Positions 1 to 8,157 are shown, counted from the first letter of the stretch. The stretch: DNA of 64,000 nt from an uncultured Bacteroidaceae bacterium (GCA_944320785.1 CALUIR010000002.1:1-64000); one strand, 5' to 3'. Notes: generated by a model from the letters alone, not told the origin. Numbers and translations are program-made.

Positions 1-119
1 TGACGTGTACCTATCTGCAAGGACAAGGCAGTACCACCCACCAAAAGATAGGGCTTGATGCAGTCTAATTTAGAAACCGCTTCAAAGATTTGTCGGGTGT
101 GTGGTGCTAATCCTTTCAT
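1..119 (-). CDS. AbiEii/AbiGii-type nucleotidyltransferase toxin, N-terminal fragment
   Basis: The first 39 residues are visible; the rest lies beyond the window start. They read MKGLAPHTRQIF at the start and LLVGGTALSLQIGTR at the end. The GGTALxLQxGxR signature is the start of the nucleotidyltransferase core of the AbiEii/AbiGii (type IV toxin or abortive infection) family. Family members transfer nucleotides to RNA targets such as tRNA and stop growth until neutralised. The start codon overlaps the stop of the upstream gene in an ATGA arrangement, so the two are probably translationally coupled. The catalytic acidic residues downstream cannot be seen. Family call from the motif; toxin role inferred. 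Confidence 0.8.
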   Translation of the reverse strand, partial: MKGLAPHTRQIFEAVSKLDCIKPYLLVGGTALSLQIGTR

Positions 120-448
120 GCAAACATCTTATTAAAGTGACGAGTAGCCATAGACTTTATATAAGCATCCGGCTTCTTCGCCTTGAAATAGTACCAAGCA
201 AAGAAGCGGTTCAACGTGTAGAGATATTCCTCTTGTGGAATAAGGCAATCCAGCCATACCTGCTTTATCTTCTTAAAAGGATAAATCAGAAAAAGTTGAT
301 TAATCTCGTCCAAGTCAAGATGCAACAAAGTCTTTTCAATCAACATATCATCGGGAATATCTTTGATTGAATCCTCATTGTACGACCAAAAGCAATGCTC
401 CTGCTTTAGCTTCGCCAACAGCTCTTGTTTGATTGCATCACTTGACAT
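116..448 (-). CDS. Small partner protein of the AbiEii-type gene (putative antitoxin or accessory)
   Basis: A 110-residue soluble protein, mixed charge, rich in Lys, Leu and aromatic residues, with no signal peptide or membrane segment. It has no catalytic motif I recognise. It sits directly upstream of the AbiEii-like gene and ends in an ATGA overlap with it, the usual layout for a two-gene toxin-antitoxin or abortive-infection cassette in Bacteroidetes. It is not a recognisable AbiEi with winged-helix DNA-binding features, so the antitoxin role rests on position only. A -7 box at 471-478 lies about 23 bp upstream of the start. Confidence 0.7.
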   Translation of the reverse strand: MSSDAIKQELLAKLKQEHCFWSYNEDSIKDIPDDMLIEKTLLHLDLDEINQLFLIYPFKKIKQVWLDCLIPQEEYLYTLNRFFAWYYFKAKKPDAYIKSMATRHFNKMFA

Positions 449-470
449 AACACATTCTTTTAGAGTACTA

Positions 471-478
471 CAAAATTA
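471..478 (-). promoter_or_regulatory. -7 promoter box TAATTTTG of the AbiE-like pair
   Basis: Exact match to the Bacteroidetes -7 consensus TAnnTTTG, 23 bp upstream of the start codon at 448. No clear -33 TTTG is seen. The rest of the gap 449-592 holds nothing else I can name. Confidence 0.6.
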
Positions 479-592
479 GTGATTATTCCTGTTGAGAACA
501 AATAAAAGGGTGAGAATGTTGACATACCCTATCAGCCGCAGAGGCGTTAACGTGATTATCAACGGGAGTCCGATACAACCCAAAAGCAAGCT

Positions 593-958
593 TCATGCGG
601 GGCGGGCAAACAAAGCCGCCAACCATTCAGGCGGTTCAATGCCTTTCTCCTTGATGCGCCCCAGGCAATTCTTCCCTTTCCGTGTCAGCACGAAATACAT
701 CTGCCGCTTGTCGGTTTCGCCCAGCTTCCGCAGAAGCAAGCCTTTTTCTTCCACAGAGCGGATGGTCTTTGAAACGTGGGAAGGCGTCATGCCCGTGCAA
801 GACGTGATGTCTCCTGCCGACACGGTGTCATTCCCCACGCTGCAAAGCACCATCGCTTCATTGAGCGTCACCCCGTAAGCAGCTTCCAACTGGCTTTCCA
901 ATTCGGAGAGCGCCTTCACCAGGTCTCTCATCCGGCAGATGCATTGAATCTTTTCCAT
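593..958 (-). CDS. MarR-family transcriptional regulator, cysteine-rich
   Basis: A 121-residue winged-helix protein of MarR type. The DNA-binding helix-turn-helix is around residues 45-75 (ITSCTGMTPSHVSKTIRSVE), followed by the beta wing (LRKLGETDKRQMYFVLT). It has several cysteines (Cys6, Cys8, one near 39, one near 54), which could make it thiol- or persulfide-responsive; that is inference. It starts 3 bp after the multidomain sulfur oxidoreductase gene, so both are one operon. Two palindromes upstream of that operon (3444-3456 and 3495-3507) are the likely operators, giving autoregulation. Confidence 0.9.
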   Translation of the reverse strand: MEKIQCICRMRDLVKALSELESQLEAAYGVTLNEAMVLCSVGNDTVSAGDITSCTGMTPSHVSKTIRSVEEKGLLLRKLGETDKRQMYFVLTRKGKNCLGRIKEKGIEPPEWLAALFARPA

Positions 959-961
959 AAA

Positions 962-3436
962 TCAAATAAACAAATTCACATTCGCTTCGTCCGCACGGCC
1001 CATGTAGGTGGCCACGCCGCCCACGGTCACTCCGTCCAACAATTCTTCGCGCTTCACGCCCATCACGTCCATCGACATCTGGCAGGCAATGAACTCCACC
1101 CCGTTGTCGAGCGCCTGCTGGCGGAGAGACTCCAGCGAATCCACGCCTTTCTGCTTCATCAAGTGGCGCATCATCTTCGCGCCGATGCCGCCCATGTTCA
1201 TCTTGGAAAGCCCCAGCTTCCGGGAGTCCGACGGGAGCATCATCCCGAACATCCTGCCGAAGACATCCTTCTTCACCGCCGGTTTCTGCACTTTCTTGAT
1301 GGCATTCAATCCCCAGAACGTGAAGAAGATGGTCACTTTCCCGCCTGTGGCCGCCGCGCCATTGGCCAATACAAACGTAGCCAAAGCCTTGTCAAGGTCA
1401 TCGCTGAAAAGGATGAACGTCTTGCCCTTCCCGCTGCTTGCCGCCGGTTGTGCCGATGGCAAAAGAACTTCCCCCTTGAGGATGCGCACACGGTACACGC
1501 CATTTTCCTCCGTGCGCGAAAGGAGGCGGTGGCCGGTGGTGCGGCACCACGCTTCCGCATCACGCGGGAACCCGGCATCCGTCGCGCTTACCTCCAGGCA
1601 TTGGCCGGGCTTCAAGGTTTCCATGCCCTTCTTCAATCTCAAAATCGGGCCGGGACATTGCACGCCGCAGGCATTCACCCTCACAATCGCCTGCGCGGGA
1701 TGTTCGTCTGCCGCATCGGCACACGTGCATTGACTTTCCGCGCCGGAAGCGCAAACCTCCGCATCAGGACGGCGCACCGGCGCGACAGCAGCATGGTAAG
1801 TCTTGAGGCCGCCTACCAAGTTACGCACCTCTTTAAAGCCGTTTTCCTTCAAAATGTTGCTTGCCAGATAGCCGCGAAGCCCCACCCCGCAATACAGCCA
1901 TACCGGCTTGTCGCGGGGAATCTCGTCCAGATGCGCCCGCAATTCATCCAACGGCAGATTGACCGCGCCCGGGATGGCGCCCAATTCAAACTCGTCTTTC
2001 GTGCGCACATCCACCAACGTCACCTGGCCCAAGCTGGCGTCTTTGAGTTCGCGCCAGTACAAAGGCGACATCTTCCCGCTCAAAATGTTCCCTGCCACAT
2101 AACCGGCTATCGCCACCGGGTCTTTGGCCGACGAGAAAGGAGGCGCGTATGCATGCTCCAATTGCATCAGGTCATACACCGTGCCGCCCCGCTTGATGGC
2201 AAAAGCCAGTTCGTCTATCCGCTTGTCCACGCCGTCGCAACCCACAATCTGCGCCCCGTACAGCCGTCCGTCATGCGGGGAAAATGTAATCTTGATGGCC
2301 ATTTGCAACGCGCCCGGATAATAGCCTGCATGGGAAGCGGAATGGGTGGTCGAGGAAAGATAGTCGATGCCCATTTGCCTCAACCGCTTGGCAGGCAGTC
2401 CGGCAGAAGCCACCGTGAGGTCGAACACCTTGGCTATTGACGTGCCGATGGCGCCTTCATACTTCACCCGGTTTCCAAACACGATGTTGTCCGCCACGAT
2501 GCGCGCCTGCCGGTTGGCCGGGCCGGCCAGAAAGTTCAGCCACGGTTTCCCGGTGAGGGGGTGCGGGAACTCGATGGCATCGCCCACGGCATACACGGCC
2601 TCGTCCGAAGTCCGAAGGTATTCATCCACATAAATGCCTTTCATCTCGCCCAGTTTCAGCCCGGCCTCAGCAGCCAGACGTGTCTCTGCACGCACGCCGA
2701 TGGAAAGAACCACCATGTCCGCCTGCAGATGGATGCCCGACTTGAAGGCAATGTCCAGCCCCGCATCCGTCCGCTTGAACGATTCCACCGCTTGGCTCAG
2801 GTAAAGCTTCACGCCTTTCTGCACCAGATGCGCATGCACCAACGAAGCCATCGAGTAGTCGATGGGACCCATCACTTGATCGGCCATCTCCACCACCGAT
2901 ACTTCCACGCCGGCATGCACCAAGTTTTCTGCCATTTCCAAGCCAATGAAGCCGCCGCCCACGATGGCCGCGCGCTTCACTTGCTTTTCCTTCAGGTATT
3001 GTTTGATACGGTCGGTGTCGTTCACATTGCGGAGCGTAAAGATACCTTCCGAATCGATGCCCTCCAGCGGGGGGCGCACCGGCGAGGCGCCGGGCGAAAG
3101 CAGCAGCTTGTCGTAGCTTTCCTTATAAGTATTCCCGTCAACGGCCAGCACAGTGACCTCTTTCTTCTTCAAATCAATCGCCGTCACTTCCGACCGCGTG
3201 CGCACATCGATGTTGAAACGCTGGCCGAACGCCTCCGGCGTTTGCACGAAAAGCCGCTCGCGTTCTTCAATGACTCCGCCTATGTAATAAGGCAGGCCGC
3301 AATTGGCATACGAGATGTATTCCCCCTTCTCGAAAAGGATGATTTCCGCTTTCTCTGTGTTACGGCGGATGCGTGCCGCTGCTGTGGCGCCTCCTGCCAC
3401 TCCTCCCACGATGATGATTTTCATATTGCTATCCAT
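962..3436 (-). CDS. Multidomain CoA-disulfide reductase / rhodanese / TusA / DsrE-like protein
   Basis: An 824-residue fusion. Residues 5-450 are an FAD/NAD(P)H pyridine nucleotide-disulfide reductase of the CoA-disulfide or CoA-persulfide reductase type: GGVAGG near the N terminus, a redox cysteine in SYANCGLPYY (Cys46) and the NAD motif GGGFIGLEMAE. Residues 455-550 are a rhodanese with active-site Cys516 (YCGVGLR). Residues 583-655 are TusA-like with CPGP (Cys594). Residues 672-824 are DsrE-like with Cys785. A linker at 562-572 has three more cysteines. The chain of thiols suggests persulfide relay within one polypeptide, in the cytoplasm. It is the first gene of an operon with marR. An in-frame ATG four codons downstream is an alternative start. 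Confidence 0.9.
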   Translation of the reverse strand: MDSNMKIIIVGGVAGGATAAARIRRNTEKAEIILFEKGEYISYANCGLPYYIGGVIEERERLFVQTPEAFGQRFNIDVRTRSEVTAIDLKKKEVTVLAVDGNTYKESYDKLLLSPGASPVRPPLEGIDSEGIFTLRNVNDTDRIKQYLKEKQVKRAAIVGGGFIGLEMAENLVHAGVEVSVVEMADQVMGPIDYSMASLVHAHLVQKGVKLYLSQAVESFKRTDAGLDIAFKSGIHLQADMVVLSIGVRAETRLAAEAGLKLGEMKGIYVDEYLRTSDEAVYAVGDAIEFPHPLTGKPWLNFLAGPANRQARIVADNIVFGNRVKYEGAIGTSIAKVFDLTVASAGLPAKRLRQMGIDYLSSTTHSASHAGYYPGALQMAIKITFSPHDGRLYGAQIVGCDGVDKRIDELAFAIKRGGTVYDLMQLEHAYAPPFSSAKDPVAIAGYVAGNILSGKMSPLYWRELKDASLGQVTLVDVRTKDEFELGAIPGAVNLPLDELRAHLDEIPRDKPVWLYCGVGLRGYLASNILKENGFKEVRNLVGGLKTYHAAVAPVRRPDAEVCASGAESQCTCADAADEHPAQAIVRVNACGVQCPGPILRLKKGMETLKPGQCLEVSATDAGFPRDAEAWCRTTGHRLLSRTEENGVYRVRILKGEVLLPSAQPAASSGKGKTFILFSDDLDKALATFVLANGAAATGGKVTIFFTFWGLNAIKKVQKPAVKKDVFGRMFGMMLPSDSRKLGLSKMNMGGIGAKMMRHLMKQKGVDSLESLRQQALDNGVEFIACQMSMDVMGVKREELLDGVTVGGVATYMGRADEANVNLFI

Positions 3437-3443
3437 TAATTAT

Positions 3444-3456
3444 TTTCCATTGGAAA
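3444..3456. promoter_or_regulatory. Operator 1, palindrome TTTCCATTGGAAA
   Basis: A 13-bp palindrome (TTTCCA-T-TGGAAA) starting 8 bp upstream of the oxidoreductase start codon and just downstream of its -7 box. A protein bound here would block initiation or early elongation. A second copy lies 51 bp away. Assignment to the MarR protein of this operon is inferred from position. Confidence 0.75.
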
Positions 3457-3462
3457 CTTTTG

Positions 3463-3470
3463 CAAACATA
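3463..3470 (-). promoter_or_regulatory. -7 promoter box TATGTTTG of the oxidoreductase-marR operon
   Basis: Exact TAnnTTTG match, 27 bp upstream of the start codon at 3436 and lying between the two operator palindromes. This is the arrangement expected for repression by loop or double occupancy. Confidence 0.65.
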
Positions 3471-3494
3471 AAATATATATTCCGATATAAAAAG

Positions 3495-3507
3495 TTTCCA
3501 ATGGAAA
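3495..3507. promoter_or_regulatory. Operator 2, palindrome TTTCCAATGGAAA
   Basis: The same palindrome as operator 1 except for the central base, which is expected since the two copies are in opposite orientation. Centres are 51 bp apart, about five helical turns, so both sites face the same side of the DNA. Confidence 0.75.
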
Positions 3508-3548
3508 ATACAAAGAATTTTAAGGTTTATTTGCGACATTGCTTGCCT

Positions 3549-3575
3549 GCTTGGCGGATACATGTTCCGCCAAGC
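3549..3575. other. Intergenic stem-loop with perfect 10-bp arms
   Basis: Arms GCTTGGCGGA and TCCGCCAAGC enclose a 7-base loop. No T tract follows on either strand, so it is not a standard intrinsic terminator. It lies between the operator region and the tandem-repeat array, about 375 bp past the rnr stop codon on the minus strand. Role unknown. Confidence 0.6.
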
Positions 3576-3665
3576 CCGCATGGTTCCCCTCATCGAATGC
3601 CGATGAGCGGTTGCGTTCCATCGCAAGCGGCTGCGCACAGGATAAAAAGCCTCCTTGAACTTTCC

Positions 3666-3951
3666 CCATAAAATCGCGGATTTTACAGGAAAAGTGCGTG
3701 CATTTTTCAGCAAAAATTCGGAATTTTACTGCATGAAATTCAAGGAGGTTCCAAAGGACAGACTCCCATCACAGGCATAAGCGCACTTCCCTGCCCCGCC
3801 GTTGGCAAAACAGTTCCCAGAACATTTCAAAAAAGCACTTAGAACTTTTCACGAAACTTCATAGAACAATTTCAAAAACCTTGGAAGGTTTTGCATGAAA
3901 CCTTCCAAAGTTTCGCAAAAACCTTTGGGAGGTTCCGCCGCCCCTGCCTCA
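3666..3951. repeat. Intergenic 22-bp-period degenerate tandem array A
   Basis: Thirteen 22-bp units can be laid end to end up to the rnr stop codon. The clearest are units starting at 3820, 3842 and 3864, each beginning AAC and preceded by AG, with AGAAC at 3818, 3840 and 3862 (exact 22-bp spacing). The unit at 3820 matches the unit at 49822 in 19 of 22 positions. Adjacent units form a stem (TTGGAAGGTTT at 3880-3890 with AAACCTTCCAA at 3897-3907) that, on the minus strand, is followed by a T-rich run and could terminate rnr. Confidence 0.8.
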
Positions 3952-6090
3952 GGCAATGGCGAAGTCCAACTGCTTTTTCTCCAAGTCGGCACGCACCACC
4001 CGCACCGTAATCTCGTCGCCCAAGCTGTAAACCTTGTGCTTGCGGCGGCCGCGCAGGCAGTAGTTCTTCTCGTCAAACTCGTAATAATCGCCCTCCAGGT
4101 CGCGGATAGGCACCAGCCCTTCGCACTTGTTGGCGTTCAGTTCCACGTAAAGCCCCCATTCCGTCACGCCGGAGATGACGCCGTCATACGTCTGCCCCAG
4201 GTGCGAACCCATGAACTCCACCTGCTTGTACTTCACGGACGAACGCTCCGCATTGGCCGCCACCTGCTCCATCTCGGAACAATGGTCGCAAAGGTCCTCA
4301 TACTTCGATTCCGTCACCGAGCGGCCTCCGGCCAGGTAACGGGTGAGGAGGCGATGCACCATCATGTCGGGATAGCGGCGGATGGGCGAAGTGAAGTGCG
4401 TGTAATAATCAAAGGCCAAGCCATAGTGGCCGATGTTATGCACGGAATAACGCGCCTTTTGCATGGCACGTATCGAAACGGTCTCTATCAGGTTGGCTTC
4501 CTTCTTGCCTTTCACGTCGTCCAGCAGGTGGTTGATGGAGCGCGAGATGTCGGTCTTCGAACCATGGGTGCGGAGCTTGTAGCCAAAGCGGGTGATGAAT
4601 TGCGACAAGTTGTCCAGCTTCTCCGGGTCGGGCAAGTCGTGGATGCGGTAAGGGAACACTTTGGGCTTCTTCCCGCCCTGCGGTTTGCCGATTCTTTCGG
4701 CCACGGTGCGGTTGGCCAGCAGCATGAACTCCTCAATCAGCTTGTTGGCATCCTTTGATTCCTTGAAGTAAACGCCCAAAGGTTTGCCGTTCTCATCGAT
4801 GTCGAACCGCACCTCCGTGCGGTCAAAATTGATGGCGCCTGCCGCAAACCTCTTTTCGCGCAACGCCTTGGCCATCTGGTCCAACGCCAACAGTTCTTCG
4901 GCATATTCGCCTTGCCCGGCTTCGAGGATGGCTTGCGCCTCCTCGTAAGTGAAGCGGCGGTTGCTCCTGATCACCGCATGCACGATGCGGGCATCCTGCA
5001 CATGGCCGTCGCCCGTCATCACAAACACCACGGAATAAGCCAGCTTGTCCTCGTCCGGGCGGAGGGAGCAGATGAAGTTGCACAGGCGTTCCGGCAGCAT
5101 CGGCACGGTGCGGTCCACCAGATATACCGACGTGGCGCGTTGTTCCGCCTCTTTGTCAATGACGCCGCCCTCCTTCACATAGTGGGTCACATCGGCAATA
5201 TGCACGCCGACTTCCCATCTCCCGCCATCCAATTTGCGCACGGACAGCGCATCGTCAAAGTCCTTTGCGTCTTTCGGGTCGATGGTGAACGTCGTCACTG
5301 CCCGGAAATCCTCCCGCTTTGCGATTTCTTCCGCCGGAATTTCCGTCGGAATCTTTTCGGCGGCCGCTTCCACGGCCTTGGGATACACATAAGGCAGGCC
5401 GTATTCCGCCAGGATGGCATGCATCTCCGTGGTGTTGTCGCCCGCCTTGCCCAAGATGTCCACCACCTTTCCGATGGGGTTCTTCGCCCTGTCCGGCCAC
5501 TCCATGATTTTCACCACGGCCTTGTCGCCATCTTTCCCCCCGTGCAGGTTCTCTTTCGGGATGAAGATGTCGTTGGCCAAGGTGCGGTTCTCCGTCACGA
5601 GGAAAGCATACGTCTTGCGCACGTCCAGCGTCCCCACGAACGTGTCGTTGGCCCGCTCCAGTATCTCAATGACCTCGCCTTCGGCCATGCGGTTCTTCCG
5701 CTTGGCATAAAAGGCTATCTTCACTTTGTCGTTGTTCATGGCGTGGGCGGAATTGCGTTCGGCGATGAACACCGGCTCGCCTCCATCGTCCGGGAGGAAA
5801 GAGTTCTTCCCATTGCTCTTGCGCTGGAACGTGCCGGTAAGTATCACTTCGTGGCTCACCAGCTTGTATTTCCCGTCTTCCACTTCTTCAATGTAGTCAT
5901 CGGCCGCCAATTCCGACAAGATGTCCATGCACAACATCTTCAGCGGATGCGTGTTCAAGCGGAGTTCCGAAAACAGGTATTTGCGGCTCAATGCCCTTGA
6001 CGCATTCGCATGGAAAAGGTCGATGAGCAACCCGGACAATGCCTTCTTCGTCATGCGTTTCCCGCCTTTCTTTTCTCTCTTCTTTGCCAT
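3949..6090 (-). CDS. rnr: Ribonuclease R (RNB-family 3'-5' exoribonuclease)
   Basis: A 713-residue hydrolytic exoribonuclease that degrades structured RNA and helps mRNA and rRNA turnover in the cytoplasm. The N terminus is Lys/Arg-rich, followed by cold-shock-type OB domains (about 70-220), the RNB catalytic domain (about 260-590) with the acidic active-site cluster in DPKDAKDFDDAL, and a C-terminal S1 domain (GVISGVTEWGLYVELN). A longer reading from a GTG at 6111 is possible, but the ATG at 6090 gives the typical MAKKREKK start. It is divergent from the CDF transporter gene. Its stop codon lies inside the last unit of repeat array A. Confidence 0.95.
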   Translation of the reverse strand: MAKKREKKGGKRMTKKALSGLLIDLFHANASRALSRKYLFSELRLNTHPLKMLCMDILSELAADDYIEEVEDGKYKLVSHEVILTGTFQRKSNGKNSFLPDDGGEPVFIAERNSAHAMNNDKVKIAFYAKRKNRMAEGEVIEILERANDTFVGTLDVRKTYAFLVTENRTLANDIFIPKENLHGGKDGDKAVVKIMEWPDRAKNPIGKVVDILGKAGDNTTEMHAILAEYGLPYVYPKAVEAAAEKIPTEIPAEEIAKREDFRAVTTFTIDPKDAKDFDDALSVRKLDGGRWEVGVHIADVTHYVKEGGVIDKEAEQRATSVYLVDRTVPMLPERLCNFICSLRPDEDKLAYSVVFVMTGDGHVQDARIVHAVIRSNRRFTYEEAQAILEAGQGEYAEELLALDQMAKALREKRFAAGAINFDRTEVRFDIDENGKPLGVYFKESKDANKLIEEFMLLANRTVAERIGKPQGGKKPKVFPYRIHDLPDPEKLDNLSQFITRFGYKLRTHGSKTDISRSINHLLDDVKGKKEANLIETVSIRAMQKARYSVHNIGHYGLAFDYYTHFTSPIRRYPDMMVHRLLTRYLAGGRSVTESKYEDLCDHCSEMEQVAANAERSSVKYKQVEFMGSHLGQTYDGVISGVTEWGLYVELNANKCEGLVPIRDLEGDYYEFDEKNYCLRGRRKHKVYSLGDEITVRVVRADLEKKQLDFAIA

Positions 6091-6204
6091 AAGGATGAAT
6101 TTTACAGGCACAAAGTAAACAAATTAAATAGACTCTCCATGAAACAAAAGCATTAAAAAAACAATTCCTCCCGGTTATTCCATGGGAGAAACCATTTTTA
6201 CCCC

Positions 6205-6212
6205 TATCTTTG
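6205..6212 (+). promoter_or_regulatory. -7 promoter box TATCTTTG of the CDF-epimerase operon
   Basis: Exact TAnnTTTG match 24 bp upstream of the ATG at 6236. It supports that start over an earlier in-frame ATG at 6182, which would lie upstream of the transcript start. Confidence 0.7.
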
Positions 6213-6235
6213 TTCCACAAAAACAATTTCATCCC

Positions 6236-7150
6236 ATGGCAAAAGACACCAAAGACACAAGGGAAAAAGGGATTTACCGGGTGACCGCCGCAGGCAGCAT
6301 TGTCAATGCCTTGCTGCTGGCATTCAAGTTCCTGGCCGGCATTCTGGGGAACAGCGCCGCCATGCTGGCCGATGCCGTGCATTCGTTGTCTGACTTCATC
6401 ACCGACATCGTGGTGCTGCTCTTCGTGCATCTTTCCAACAGACCGGTGGACAAAGACCATGACTTCGGGCACGGCAAGTATGAAACCTTGGCAACGGCCA
6501 TCATCGGCATCGTCCTGCTGGCCGTGGGCATCGGCATCTTGTGGAGCGGCGCAGCAAGCATCTACGGCAGCATCCGGGGAAACGTGCCGGAAACGCCGGG
6601 CGCCATTGCCCTCATTGCCGCCGCCATCTCCATCGTTTCCAAAGAAATCCTGTACCGATACACGGTGAAAAAAGGGAAACAGTTCAACTCGCAAGCCGTG
6701 GTGGCCAACGCATGGCACCACCGGAGCGACGCATTCTCCTCCATCGGCACGCTGATTGGCATCGGCGGCGCCATCCTGTTGGGCGAATCCTGGCGTATCC
6801 TCGACCCCATCGCCGCCGTCATTGTCAGCATCTTCATCATCAAAGCTGCCATCCAACTGTCCGTCCCCTCCATCAACGACCTTTTGGAAAAATCGCTCCC
6901 GGAAAGCGTGGAACAGGAAATCATGAAGCTCAGCACCGCTGTGCCGGGCGTGAGCCAGCCGCATAACCTGCGCACCCGGCGCATCGGGAACTATTACGCC
7001 ATCGAACTGCATGTGCGCATGGACGGAAGCCTGTCCCTGCAAGACGCGCACCGAACCGCCACGGAAATTGAAAACAAACTGAAAGAACATTACGGGGAAA
7101 ACACCCACATCATCATCCATGTGGAGCCCACGAAAGGAGGGGAAGCATGA
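6236..7150 (+). CDS. Cation diffusion facilitator family transporter
   Basis: A 304-residue inner-membrane proton-coupled exporter of divalent metals (Zn, Fe, Mn or Co). Six membrane helices occupy about residues 15-210. The two metal-binding motifs are seen as HSLSDFITD in helix 2 and HHRSD in helix 5, the His/Asp type common in Zn(II) or Fe(II) exporters. A cytoplasmic dimerisation domain with His residues follows (HNLRTRRIG, HTHIIIHVEP-like end). The start codon is fixed by the promoter box at 6205-6212. Its stop overlaps the start of the epimerase gene (ATGA), so the two are coupled. Metal specificity cannot be told from sequence. Confidence 0.93.
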   Translation: MAKDTKDTREKGIYRVTAAGSIVNALLLAFKFLAGILGNSAAMLADAVHSLSDFITDIVVLLFVHLSNRPVDKDHDFGHGKYETLATAIIGIVLLAVGIGILWSGAASIYGSIRGNVPETPGAIALIAAAISIVSKEILYRYTVKKGKQFNSQAVVANAWHHRSDAFSSIGTLIGIGGAILLGESWRILDPIAAVIVSIFIIKAAIQLSVPSINDLLEKSLPESVEQEIMKLSTAVPGVSQPHNLRTRRIGNYYAIELHVRMDGSLSLQDAHRTATEIENKLKEHYGENTHIIIHVEPTKGGEA

Positions 7151-8157
7151 AACAAAAAATCCTTGTGACCGGCGCCAGCGGATTCATCGGCAGCTTCATC
7201 GTGGAAGAAGGCCTTCGCCAAGGCTTTGAAGTGTGGGCAGGCATCCGCCAGACCAGCAGCAAAGCGTATTTGCAGGACGAAAGGCTTCGTTTCCTCTGCC
7301 TGGATTTTGCCGACAAAGGGAAATTGCAAGACGAACTTTCCGCCTTCAGGAAAGAGAATGGCCAATGGGACTACATCGTGCATTGCGCCGGAGCCACCAA
7401 ATGCAAGGACAGAAAAGACTTTGAACGCCACAACACCACCGCCACCCGCCACTTCGTAGAAGCGTTGGAGGCACTGGACATGTTCCCGAAACGGTTCGTG
7501 TTCCTCAGTTCGCTGAGCGTTTACGGCCCTGTGCATGAACGTTCCTATCAAGCCATTTGCGGCACGGACACCCCGATGCCCGACACCGCCTATGGCAAGA
7601 GCAAGCTGGAAGCGGAACGTTTCATCCAAAGCCACGCCACATTGCCATCCGTCATCCTTCGCCCTACCGGCGTGTACGGGCCAAGGGAACGCGACTATTA
7701 CCTGATGGCGAAGTCCATCCGGGAACACGTGGATTTCGCGGCCGGATTCCGAAGGCAGGACCTCACCTTCGTTTACGTGAAAGACCTCGTGCAGGCGGTT
7801 TTCCTGGCCTTGCAGAAAGCGCAGGCAGGGACCAGCTATTTCGTGAGCGACGGGCAGACGTATTCGAGCCGCGCTTTCTCCCGCCTCATCAGGAAAGAAC
7901 TAGGGAATCCTTGGGTGCTGAACATCACCTGCCCCCTGCCGCTCCTCAAGGCCATCTGCCTCGCCTGCGGGAAAATCGCCGCATGGGCCGGCAAAAGCAG
8001 CACCTTGAACAGCGACAAATACCGCATCATGAAACAACGCAACTGGCGTTGCGACATCGGGCCGCTGGCCCGCGACTTAGGCTACAAGCCCCAATACTCT
8101 TTGGAAAAAGGGGTGGAAGAAACCATCCGATGGTACAAAGAAGAAGGATGGCTGTGA
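7147..8157 (+). CDS. NAD-dependent epimerase/dehydratase (extended SDR)
   Basis: A 336-residue cytoplasmic short-chain dehydrogenase/reductase of the extended type. It has the nucleotide-binding glycine motif TGASGFIGS near residues 7-15, the catalytic Ser/Tyr/Lys set (FLSSLSVYGP and YGKSKLEAERF), and RPTGVYGPRE in the substrate domain. It acts on nucleotide sugars or a related carbonyl substrate; the exact reaction is not evident. Translation is coupled to the CDF transporter by an ATGA overlap, a pairing of no obvious logic. Its stop codon is part of a palindrome shared with the converging luxR gene. Confidence 0.9.
   Translation: MKQKILVTGASGFIGSFIVEEGLRQGFEVWAGIRQTSSKAYLQDERLRFLCLDFADKGKLQDELSAFRKENGQWDYIVHCAGATKCKDRKDFERHNTTATRHFVEALEALDMFPKRFVFLSSLSVYGPVHERSYQAICGTDTPMPDTAYGKSKLEAERFIQSHATLPSVILRPTGVYGPRERDYYLMAKSIREHVDFAAGFRRQDLTFVYVKDLVQAVFLALQKAQAGTSYFVSDGQTYSSRAFSRLIRKELGNPWVLNITCPLPLLKAICLACGKIAAWAGKSSTLNSDKYRIMKQRNWRCDIGPLARDLGYKPQYSLEKGVEETIRWYKEEGWL

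Noticed and set aside
776-2440. Long open frame of 554 codons on the plus strand
   Set aside because: Antisense to the multidomain oxidoreductase; composition follows the opposite gene's codon pattern and no protein motif is seen.
3549-3575. Rho-independent terminator
   Set aside because: Good stem but no T tract on either strand; listed only as a stem-loop.
3429-3713. Small frame of 94 codons between the sulfur operon and rnr
   Set aside because: It runs through the operators and promoter and through repeat array A; low-complexity translation.
4912-6000. Open frame of 362 codons on the plus strand
   Set aside because: Antisense shadow of rnr, with the His- and Arg-rich composition typical of a reversed G+C-rich gene.
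5897-7120. Open frame of 407 codons on the minus strand
   Set aside because: Antisense to the CDF transporter and to part of rnr; no family features.
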